From: Candidatus Omnitrophota bacterium | Lineage (GTDB): Bacteria; Omnitrophota; Gorgyraeia; JABMQH01 | NCBI GenBank assembly: GCA_026387595.1 | Contig: JAPLLL010000109.1 | Span: forward strand, 7,422 to 18,087 | DNA: 10,666 bases | Reading direction: 5' to 3' | Shown here: one piece after another, positions 1 to 5,051 of the stretch | How positions within the stretch are numbered: position 1 is the stretch's first letter | How the letters are laid out: each line of letters starts with the position of its first letter | Position numbers and translations under genes: made by a program | The notes under the pieces: generated by a model | Databases searched by the model: none | The model's input: only the letters and a program-made list of their open reading frames with translations | Told to the model about the DNA's origin: nothing

Positions 1-25
1 GAGATAGAACAAACGGAAGGCGTGT

Positions 26-958
26 ATGAAGAAATTTCTTACAGTGCTGGGGGTAGTTGTTTTCTCCTTGGTAGGCAGCGTGGTTTTTAGTAACCAAGTT
101 ATTAAAACTGCGGTAACAGTGGTTGCTTCCAAGATCACAGGAGCACCGGTACATATGGATGGTTTTTCATTGAATATTTTAAGTTCAACCATACGTATAT
201 CCGGATTTAAAATGTTTAATCCCGACGGCTTTCCGGCAGGCATACTGGTATCTTGTCCCAAAATAAAAGTCATATATGATTGCGCTTCCCTGTTTAAGCA
301 GAAACGTCACTTTTTAATTGTGGAGATTGAATTAAAAGAGATGGGGCTTGTCAAAAATAAAGAAGGAAAACTCAACGTGGATTCACTAACAATAGCGCAG
401 CAGTCAAATTCTTCCTCGCCTATCCCTATGCAAATCGATATCCTTACCTTAAGCATCGGTAAGATAGTTTACAAGGACTACACGATCGGCGCGGAACCCA
501 GTGTGCAAGTCTACGATGTTAATATACAAAAGATCTATAAGGGTATTCCCAGCGCTCAACAATTGGCCTTACTTGTGCTTGCAGAGCCTATGAAGGCTAC
601 AGCGATAAAAGGCGCCGCGATATACGGGGCCGCTATGTTAACAGGCGGGGCGGCGCTACCGTTTGCCGTAGCGGCAACATTTATAGGTAAAGATAGCGTG
701 CAGCAGATCATCGATATAAGTTTTGAACATGTGTATAAAGTGAGTCTTGTGGTAGTAGAGCGCATGGGGACGATTACCGAGCATGATGCGTCAGACGGGG
801 TGATTAATGCCAATATCAATGGAGCGATGGTAGCGCTTATACTCAGGAAGGACGCAGACAATAAGACTGAAATAACGATTTCCGCGCGCAAGTATATGTT
901 TCCCAGGCTTGATATCGCGGGAGGGGTTTTGTACCAGATACTTGATAAACTGCAATAA
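26..958 (+). CDS. AsmA-like membrane-anchored envelope protein with DUF3568-like C-terminal domain
   Basis: This 310-residue protein begins with a signal-anchor helix (about residues 4-22). The next segment, about 25-75, resembles the start of AsmA/DUF748 proteins: an 'ITGAPVHMDGFSLNILSSTI' stretch and then 'FKMFNPDGFP'. AsmA-like proteins sit in the inner membrane with a periplasmic beta-rich body and are linked to lipid and outer-membrane homeostasis. This one is short for the family. Residues 193-220 are Ala/Gly-rich and hydrophobic and could be a second membrane segment. Residues about 233-309 (VYKVSLVVVERMG to YQILDKL) look like the DUF3568 fold: an amphipathic helix, strands, then a C-terminal helix. 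The start has GGAAGG at 15-20, five bases upstream. Its ATG overlaps a TGA in another frame, so an upstream gene may be translationally coupled. The domain assignments are by eye; an exact role is not claimed. Confidence 0.75.
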   Translation: MKKFLTVLGVVVFSLVGSVVFSNQVIKTAVTVVASKITGAPVHMDGFSLNILSSTIRISGFKMFNPDGFPAGILVSCPKIKVIYDCASLFKQKRHFLIVEIELKEMGLVKNKEGKLNVDSLTIAQQSNSSSPIPMQIDILTLSIGKIVYKDYTIGAEPSVQVYDVNIQKIYKGIPSAQQLALLVLAEPMKATAIKGAAIYGAAMLTGGAALPFAVAATFIGKDSVQQIIDISFEHVYKVSLVVVERMGTITEHDASDGVINANINGAMVALILRKDADNKTEITISARKYMFPRLDIAGGVLYQILDKLQ

Positions 959-985
959 ATTACAAAAATGAAAATAGGATAAGTA

Positions 986-1012
986 AGACCCGTTTCTCAA
1001 AGAGGCAGGTCT
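986..1012 (+). repeat. Imperfect stem-loop in the gap before the PqiA-like gene
   Basis: AGACC at 986-990 pairs with GGTCT at 1008-1012, and an inner TCTC/GAGG pairing closes an AAA loop (995-1005). The stem is interrupted on both sides and no T-run follows, so it is not a convincing terminator. The rest of the 959-1065 gap contains an 8-base palindrome (GGTGCACC, 1023-1030). I found no promoter with acceptable spacing there. Confidence 0.25.
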
Positions 1013-1065
1013 CAACTTGCAGGGTGCACCAAAATGGAACGTTTGTAAATTAACGAGATATTTTA

Positions 1066-1578
1066 ATGAAAACTGACCAGAAGAAAACATTGCAACATCT
1101 TTATCCCAAGCGTGTTGATATATTGATATTGATCGTAGTTTCCGCTTTGTGTCTTTTTATAGGCCTGTACCTGCCAGTGCTAACCGTGCGCAAATTATGG
1201 GAAAAAAATACTTTTTCCATAATATCGGGGATAATAAACCTCTGGAATTGCAAATATTATGTTCTTTCGTTCATTATTTTCTTTTTCTCCGTTATTTTTC
1301 CCGTCGTAAAATTGGTGACGCTCTTTGTGATCTGGTTCGTAAGGTTAAGTGACCGTTACAGGAAATGGCTTCTCCGCGGCCTGAGCCTTCTGGGGAAATG
1401 GTCGATGCTGGATGTTTTTGTCACAGCTATTATTATTGTTTCCATAAAATTGGGCGTCCTGGCAAGCGCCAAAGCTGAAGCAGGTATTTATTACTTCGCG
1501 ATATCAATACTTTTGGCCATGCTTGTTACTAACTTACAGGCCAATTTAGTAAATCGCTCGGGAAAGTCAAAGGCGTAG
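1066..1578 (+). CDS. PqiA/LetA-like integral membrane protein (paraquat-inducible protein A family, single module)
   Basis: This 170-residue protein has four predicted membrane helices, at about 18-38, 64-90, 112-131 and 140-158. The loop after TM1 (GLYLPVLTVRKL), the 'IFPVVKL' in TM2, and 'GKWSMLDVFV' (110-119) followed by 'AEAGIYYFAISILLAML' are characteristic of PqiA-family modules. E. coli PqiA and LetA have two such modules plus cysteine-rich zinc-binding segments; this protein has one module and no CxxC pair. PqiA/LetA proteins work with MCE proteins in lipid transport across the envelope, but no MCE gene is in the window. The AsmA-like gene 107 bases upstream is a plausible functional partner by inference only. 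The Shine-Dalgarno is weak (CGAGA at 1054-1058). The family call is fairly secure; the substrate is unknown. Confidence 0.8.
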   Translation: MKTDQKKTLQHLYPKRVDILILIVVSALCLFIGLYLPVLTVRKLWEKNTFSIISGIINLWNCKYYVLSFIIFFFSVIFPVVKLVTLFVIWFVRLSDRYRKWLLRGLSLLGKWSMLDVFVTAIIIVSIKLGVLASAKAEAGIYYFAISILLAMLVTNLQANLVNRSGKSKA

Positions 1579-1589
1579 AAACGTCCCCA

Positions 1590-1633
1590 AGCACACTCTC
1601 CAATGTCCACCTCTCCATGATGGACAAAGTGCT
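1590..1633 (+). repeat. Two-tier inverted repeat downstream of the PqiA-like gene
   Basis: TGTCCA (1604-1609) and TGGACA (1621-1626) form a perfect 6-bp stem around an 11-base loop. Outside it, AGCAC (1590-1594) pairs with GTGCT (1629-1633). It begins 12 bases after the stop codon at 1576-1578, where a transcript end would be expected. The following bases are T-rich (ATCTCTTTATCTCT) but not a clean U-tract, so a weak or Rho-assisted terminator is possible but unproven. Confidence 0.3.
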
Positions 1634-1662
1634 ATCTCTTTATCTCTGATTTCGCATTATCC

Positions 1663-1691
1663 TTGATATTTGACCATACCTTTACTATAAT
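1663..1691 (+). promoter_or_regulatory. Sigma70-type promoter for the DUF3108-like / TGS gene pair
   Basis: TTGATA (1663-1668) and a perfect TATAAT (1686-1691) are separated by exactly 17 bases. Transcription should start near 1698, leaving a leader of about 90 bases before the ATG at 1788. A TTGACC at 1670-1675 is only 10 bases from the -10 box, so it is not the -35 element. Confidence 0.65.
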
Positions 1692-1745
1692 AGCCTTGCT
1701 GCGCTTGGAGATGAAGTTATAAAGTATACCAAGGAGCGCAGCCAA

Positions 1746-1775
1746 GTGAAAATGCAAACCCTGCTTTGGCAGTAG
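1746..1775 (+). CDS. Possible nine-codon leader peptide
   Basis: A GTG at 1746 opens a nine-codon frame (MKMQTLLWQ if GTG is read as Met) that stops at TAG 1773-1775. AAGGAG at 1731-1736 lies nine bases upstream, good spacing. An ATG at 1752 is an alternative start. The stop falls inside hairpin 2 and 12 bases before the ATG at 1788, so ribosomes on this frame would open that hairpin. The peptide has no run of one amino acid that would point to classical amino-acid attenuation. A frame this short can occur by chance. Confidence 0.3.
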   Translation: MKMQTLLWQ

Positions 1776-1784
1776 GGTTTATTT
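1756..1784 (+). terminator. Terminator-like hairpin immediately before the DUF3108-like gene
   Basis: AAACCCT (1756-1762) pairs fully with AGGGTTT (1774-1780), and an inner GC/GC pair closes a TTTG loop with a three-base bulge on the right. The stem runs directly into TTTATTT (1778-1784). It resembles an intrinsic terminator with a short U-tract, but it also covers the only Shine-Dalgarno-like AGGG of the next gene, so it could equally act by masking translation. Confidence 0.4.
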
Positions 1785-1787
1785 ACT

Positions 1788-2489
1788 ATGAAATTCGGTA
1801 AAATAGCGCTTATCATAATAGGTATAGGCCTGCTTATATTTGCGGGCCGCAGTCTGCTGAAAGGGCAGCCCGTTGTCTGTGATTATACGGGCGAGCGCGT
1901 TCTGTATTCGATAACCCCTGCCGGAAAATCGGAGTATAAAGATTTTGGCATTGTGGACTTAAACGGCACAAAGGCCAATCTGGCCGTTTTCAAGACGAAA
2001 GTGCTCCTGTTCGAGGATACGGAAAAGATCTACAGCGATCCGCGCACATTATTGCCGTACAGGGTAGAACGAGAGATATACAATATGGGGGTAAAGGAAT
2101 TTATAATCGAAGAATATGACCAGGCAAATTTTACGGTTACCATGAAAAAATATAGAGGCGGCACACTCATGCGGGAATGGAAGACCAAGACAAGCGGGCC
2201 GATCCATAACGCGATCATGCTGCCTTTCTATTTGCGGCAATGCCCGGACCTTTGCGTGGGGTGGCAATTTACAGCCAGGTTCCCCGATGAGTTCAAGCTG
2301 GAGCTGGCATCAATAGATAATATAACGGTACCCGCAGGCGAGTTTCAGGCCTATCATTTTAAAAGCAGCCCCGAACGGTTCGAGATATGGATCAGTAAGG
2401 ATGACGCGGCGGTCCCGCTTAAAATAAAGGGGACCGGTATTTTTCCTTATGCCCTGCTGATGGAAGAGCGCAATTTTCAGAAAAGTTGA
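1788..2489 (+). CDS. DUF3108-like secreted or membrane-anchored envelope protein
   Basis: This 233-residue protein has an N-terminal hydrophobic helix (about 5-23) that could be a signal peptide or an anchor. The rest is soluble and beta-rich. The 'GERVLYSITPAGKSEY' opening (about 36-51), 'LPYRVEREIY', 'VPAGEFQAYHF' and the closing 'IWISKDDAAVPLKIKG' match my picture of DUF3108-type proteins. These are beta-barrel-like periplasmic proteins of unknown function, often with AsmA or outer-membrane genes. Cysteines are few: one near residue 31, and a pair in 'QCPDLC'. Transcription probably starts at the promoter at 1663-1691. The next gene follows after 25 bases and is likely cotranscribed. The start at 1788 is the first good ATG in frame and its AGGG (1774-1777) is ten bases upstream but folded into a stem. 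The biochemical role is unknown. Confidence 0.65.
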   Translation: MKFGKIALIIIGIGLLIFAGRSLLKGQPVVCDYTGERVLYSITPAGKSEYKDFGIVDLNGTKANLAVFKTKVLLFEDTEKIYSDPRTLLPYRVEREIYNMGVKEFIIEEYDQANFTVTMKKYRGGTLMREWKTKTSGPIHNAIMLPFYLRQCPDLCVGWQFTARFPDEFKLELASIDNITVPAGEFQAYHFKSSPERFEIWISKDDAAVPLKIKGTGIFPYALLMEERNFQKS

Positions 2490-2514
2490 ATAGCCGGATT
2501 AAAAAGGAGATATT

Positions 2515-3216
2515 GTGAAAATAGCTGTTTTAGGGCTGGATGATTTTACGGCCGGTAAGAAAAGCCTTATTGACGATCGCGTCAGCGCGCTTGAGGAGCT
2601 GGTCAAGCCGTCAAAGACCACGTTCATAACACTGGAACTTTTAGACGCCTCGTCAGCCAAAGAAGCAGACGCGATAATTTGCGAAAAAGACGCAAAGCTG
2701 GACCTTATTATCTCGGATATGGTCGTTATCGAGAACCGCATGTCGCGCGCAGTTGAGGGCGAGGATACGAATATTTTTAAAAAAGCGCAGGCAGTATTGG
2801 AGAAAAATCTTTGCCTGTGCGAAGGAGATTTTACGGAAGAAGAGAAAAAAACGCTGTTCGGGACCAACCTGGCAAGTATCAGGCCGGTTAATTTCGTTGA
2901 TAAAGCCGCAGGCTATGACGGAGATAAAATATTATTCGACGCATATTACGCGGCAGGCACGATATGTTTTATCACCGGAGCAAAAGACAAGGAGTTAAGG
3001 GCCTGGCCGATAAAGAAGGGTACCCCCGCGCTTGAGGCCGCAGGCGTGATACATTCGGATATCCAGAGGGGTTTTATCAAGGCGGAAATAATAGATTATA
3101 ACGATCTTATCAAAGCCGGTTCACTGCATCTTGCAAAACCACATATGCACCTTGAGGGTAAAGAGTATGTAATGAAAGACTGCGATTTCGTGTCCACATT
3201 CAGGTTTAATGTATAA
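2515..3216 (+). CDS. YchF/OLA1-related TGS (DUF933) domain protein lacking a functional GTPase domain
   Basis: The C-terminal 85 or so residues (about 147-233) are clearly the YchF C-terminal TGS/DUF933 domain: 'TGAKDKELRAWPIKKGTPAL', 'AAGVIHSDIQRGFIKAEII', 'HLEGKEYVMKD' and the terminal 'FRFNV'. Residues about 62-130 resemble YchF's helical arm (LIISDMVVIENRMSR, then EEEKKTLFG). YchF itself has about 360 residues and a full G domain. Here the N-terminus is a short alpha/beta segment, MKIAVLGLDDFTAGKKS, which looks like a decayed Walker A (no GxxxxGKS/T); no NKxD-type motif is visible. It is therefore unlikely to hydrolyse nucleotide as YchF does. YchF/OLA1 binds ribosomes, so a ribosome-associated role is possible by inference. 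The GTG start is supported by AAGGAG at 2504-2509, five bases upstream. It is probably cotranscribed with the gene before it. Confidence 0.8.
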   Translation: MKIAVLGLDDFTAGKKSLIDDRVSALEELVKPSKTTFITLELLDASSAKEADAIICEKDAKLDLIISDMVVIENRMSRAVEGEDTNIFKKAQAVLEKNLCLCEGDFTEEEKKTLFGTNLASIRPVNFVDKAAGYDGDKILFDAYYAAGTICFITGAKDKELRAWPIKKGTPALEAAGVIHSDIQRGFIKAEIIDYNDLIKAGSLHLAKPHMHLEGKEYVMKDCDFVSTFRFNV

Positions 3217-3232
3217 CCCTCCTTTTTAAATC

Positions 3233-3260
3233 TTGACAATCCAAAAAAATATGATATACT
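3233..3260 (+). promoter_or_regulatory. Extended -10 sigma70-type promoter of the marR-efflux operon
   Basis: A perfect -35 box TTGACA (3233-3238) is followed after 16 bases by TATACT (3255-3260), preceded by a TG at 3252-3253 (extended -10). The start point should be near 3267, which places the operator at 3272-3292 in the initially transcribed region. Confidence 0.8.
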
Positions 3261-3271
3261 AAAGAAAGTTG

Positions 3272-3292
3272 ATAGTTAAGTATGTTAACTAT
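3272..3292 (+). promoter_or_regulatory. Perfect inverted-repeat operator, probable MarR binding site
   Basis: ATAGTTAA (3272-3279) and TTAACTAT (3285-3292) are exact reverse complements around GTATG. Half-site size and AT-rich TAGTTAA-type sequence fit operators used by MarR-family dimers. The site lies about +6 to +26 from the predicted start, directly before the marR gene, which suggests autorepression by blocking RNA polymerase. I saw no second copy in the window. Confidence 0.75.
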
Positions 3293-3306
3293 TAGGAGGG
3301 CTAATA
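3290..3306 (+). promoter_or_regulatory. Shine-Dalgarno of marR displayed in a small hairpin loop
   Basis: TATTAG (3290-3295) pairs with CTAATA (3301-3306), leaving GAGGG in a five-base loop. The full ribosome site AGGAGG (3294-3299) is eight bases before the ATG at 3308 and fixes that start. The stem is AT-rich and probably weak. It shares its left edge with the operator. Confidence 0.4.
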
Positions 3307-3307
3307 A

Positions 3308-3763
3308 ATGGCTGTCCCGCTTTCTGAGTTTGCGGATAAGATGAGCGATATCACGCTTGTCATCGCTAAAGAATTTACAAGGCGCGCGACATGTGAATTG
3401 TTTAAAGGCGCTATAACCATGCCCCAGTTCCTGGTCCTGAATTTTTTAAGTACCCGCGGCGATTCCAGGATGTCGGATCTGGCGCATTTTATGGGCGTTA
3501 CGACCGCGGCAATGACCGGCATTGTTGAAAGGCTGGTGGAGGGCGGGTACGTCACCAGACTGGCGGAACCAAACGACAGAAGAGTTATTAAAATAAAACT
3601 TACCGCTAAGGCAGCCGGCCTTGTAAAAAAAGTTCATGGCCAAAGGCGCCAGATGATAATGGATATTTTCGGCAGGCTGTCTGAAAAAGACAGACAGGAC
3701 TATTTGAAGATCATAACAGAAATAAGCGGCATATTATCCAATGGCGAGACCAAGATTTCGTAA
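3308..3763 (+). CDS. MarR-family transcriptional regulator, likely repressor of the efflux operon
   Basis: This 151-residue protein has the usual MarR size. Helices at about 5-33 form the dimer part. The winged helix-turn-helix runs from 'ITMPQFLVLNFL' (36-47) through the HTH helices 'MSDLAHFMGVTTAAMTGIVE' (55-74). The wing has the conserved DRR at 90-92 followed by 'VIKIKLT'. A long C-terminal helix (about 98-145) completes the dimer interface. MarR proteins are dimeric repressors that leave DNA when they bind small aromatic or toxic ligands, or are oxidised. Here it is the first gene of a six-gene efflux run, with an exact palindrome in its promoter, so it probably represses itself and the pumps. 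The inducer cannot be read from the sequence. The gene ends one base before the preferred tolC-1 start. Confidence 0.93.
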   Translation: MAVPLSEFADKMSDITLVIAKEFTRRATCELFKGAITMPQFLVLNFLSTRGDSRMSDLAHFMGVTTAAMTGIVERLVEGGYVTRLAEPNDRRVIKIKLTAKAAGLVKKVHGQRRQMIMDIFGRLSEKDRQDYLKIITEISGILSNGETKIS

Positions 3764-3764
3764 A

Positions 3765-5051
3765 ATGGCAATAATAAAAAGATCACTTTTTATAATCTGC
3801 GTGATCGCATTAATAAATTGCGGCGTTGCCTTTTCGCAAGAAAGCGGCGAGCAGTATACGCTTGCGCGGTGCTACGAGCTGGCGCTTAAGCAAAGCGAAA
3901 CCATTGCCATTGACGTGGAACATTTCAATGTGGCGCAGGCCCATTTTATCCAGGCGCTGGGTACGATCCTGCCGCACGTATCATTTTCATACACGGATAT
4001 CCGGCAAGATCCAAGCGCATCTAATTCGGCATATCCGCGCTCAAGCTTTGAAAGCAGTTTTACATTTAAGCAAACTTTGTTCACGGGTTTCAAGGAATTC
4101 ATAGCGATGTCCGGCAGCAAGCTTGAGGAAAGCCAGCGTCTGAAGGAAAAGGCCCGCGCCGAACAGCTGCTTTTGGTGGATGTTGCCGATGCCTTTTATC
4201 TTTTGATGGAGCAGAAAGAGGACCTGAACATCCTTGAGATCGTGAGGCAGGCGCTTAAAAACCGTATCCGCGAACTAAGGCAAAGGGAAAAACTGGGCAG
4301 GTCAATGAAAAGCGAGGTTGTAAATGCCGAGGCTCAGATGTACTCGGTTGAGGCCGAGATGTATAGCGTCAAGGCCCAGGAAAAAGTGGCGCAGGACCTT
4401 CTTGAATTTCTAACGGGGAAACCCATACCGGCTATCCAGGATACAATGCGCAATCCGGTTTCTGTTGAAGAAGAAGCCCATTATACCGCAAAGGTAAAGC
4501 AGCGTCCCGACGTGATCGCGGCAGATTATGCCTGGGGCGTGGCAAAAAAAATCGCAGGTATAGCGAAATCAGGCCTTGTGCCCAGCGTCAGCGTTACCGG
4601 CGATTATTATCCGAGCGGCAATATCAGGCCGAAAGATTCAGAATGGGATGCCATGCTGCAGGTGGGCGTGCCTATTTTCGAAGGGACCGAGACGTACGGC
4701 GCTATCAAAGAGGCCAATGCGAACGCGCGGGCAGCCGGCCTCCTGCTCAGACAAACCGAAAGATCGGCAGTGCAGGATATAAGGGATTCGTGCGCGAATT
4801 TGTCATACGCTATTTCAAAGCGCGACAAGCAGAGAAAGGCCTTTGCATCCGCGCGGATGAACTATAAACTGCAAAACAAAGATTATAAATACAGCCTTGT
4901 GAGCAACCTGGATGTTTTACAGGCGATACAGACAGCGCAGAACTCGGCCAGGATCTACGCCCAGACAGTGTATGAGGCAAAGAGGTATTATTGGGAACTG
5001 CTTGCGGCTACCGGAGACGCCACAAAGGAGAAATTGAATGAGTCTTTCTGA
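3765..5051 (+). CDS. TolC-family outer-membrane efflux protein (first copy)
   Basis: From the chosen ATG this is a 428-residue protein with a signal peptide (KRSLFIICVIALI core, cleavage probably near AFS-Q at 24-25). It contains two outer-membrane efflux (OEP, PF02321-type) repeats of long helices: one begins at 'YTLARCYELALKQSETIAI', the other around 'RPDVIAADYAWGVAKKIAGIAKSGLVPSVSVTG'. Other family signs are 'QTLFTGFKEFIAM' in a strand and 'VPIFEGTETYGAIKEANANARAA' near the second hairpin. TolC trimers form the outer-membrane channel and periplasmic tunnel of tripartite pumps. The ATG at 3765 is one base after the marR stop and gives the tidier signal peptide. An in-frame ATG at 3741 would add eight residues and overlap marR; neither has a clear ribosome site. 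It overlaps the RND gene by 14 bases. It is moderately divergent from the second TolC here and not a simple duplicate. Confidence 0.92.
   Translation: MAIIKRSLFIICVIALINCGVAFSQESGEQYTLARCYELALKQSETIAIDVEHFNVAQAHFIQALGTILPHVSFSYTDIRQDPSASNSAYPRSSFESSFTFKQTLFTGFKEFIAMSGSKLEESQRLKEKARAEQLLLVDVADAFYLLMEQKEDLNILEIVRQALKNRIRELRQREKLGRSMKSEVVNAEAQMYSVEAEMYSVKAQEKVAQDLLEFLTGKPIPAIQDTMRNPVSVEEEAHYTAKVKQRPDVIAADYAWGVAKKIAGIAKSGLVPSVSVTGDYYPSGNIRPKDSEWDAMLQVGVPIFEGTETYGAIKEANANARAAGLLLRQTERSAVQDIRDSCANLSYAISKRDKQRKAFASARMNYKLQNKDYKYSLVSNLDVLQAIQTAQNSARIYAQTVYEAKRYYWELLAATGDATKEKLNESF

Larger units (their letters stand above)
1695..1787 (+). promoter_or_regulatory. Structured 5' leader with two stem-loops (candidate cis-regulatory RNA)
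   Basis: Hairpin 1 spans 1695-1746. CTTG (1695-1698) pairs with CAAG (1743-1746), CTGCGC (1699-1704) with GCGCAG (1736-1741), and TTGG (1705-1708) with CCAA (1729-1732): 14 pairs with small bulges and a 20-base loop. If transcription starts at 1698, the outermost pairs are absent but the GC-rich core remains. Hairpin 2 spans 1756-1780. A ribosome site (AAGGAG, 1731-1736) lies in the right flank of hairpin 1, and the AGGG in front of the main gene (1774-1777) is buried in hairpin 2. I do not recognise a known riboswitch class. Alternatives are a short independent RNA ending at hairpin 2, or chance structure. Confidence 0.4.

Noticed and set aside
1024..1040. NtrC-like motif (TGCACCA-N3-TGG) and possible sigma54 -24/-12 box nearby
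   Set aside because: Only one half-site matches the NtrC consensus, and the nearby GG/GC pairs (such as 1008-1020) do not have the required ten-base spacing.
556..1090. Two reverse-strand open frames of about 100 codons
   Set aside because: They are shadows of the AsmA-like gene and the following gap, with no domain signal or ribosome site.
2499..2867. Reverse-strand open frame (122 codons)
   Set aside because: Antisense to the TGS-domain gene. Its Ser-rich composition is what the complement of that gene would give.
3217..3300. CCCTCCT (3217-3223) complementary to the marR ribosome site AGGAGGG (3294-3300)
   Set aside because: The upstream arm lies before the marR promoter, so it is absent from the marR transcript. 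It could matter only in read-through RNA, for which I see no evidence.
4330..4380. Short tandem peptide repeat in the first TolC (MYSVEAE, MYSVKAQ)
   Set aside because: It is a pair of heptads in a TolC coiled-coil helix, expected for the family and too short to be a separate repeat feature.
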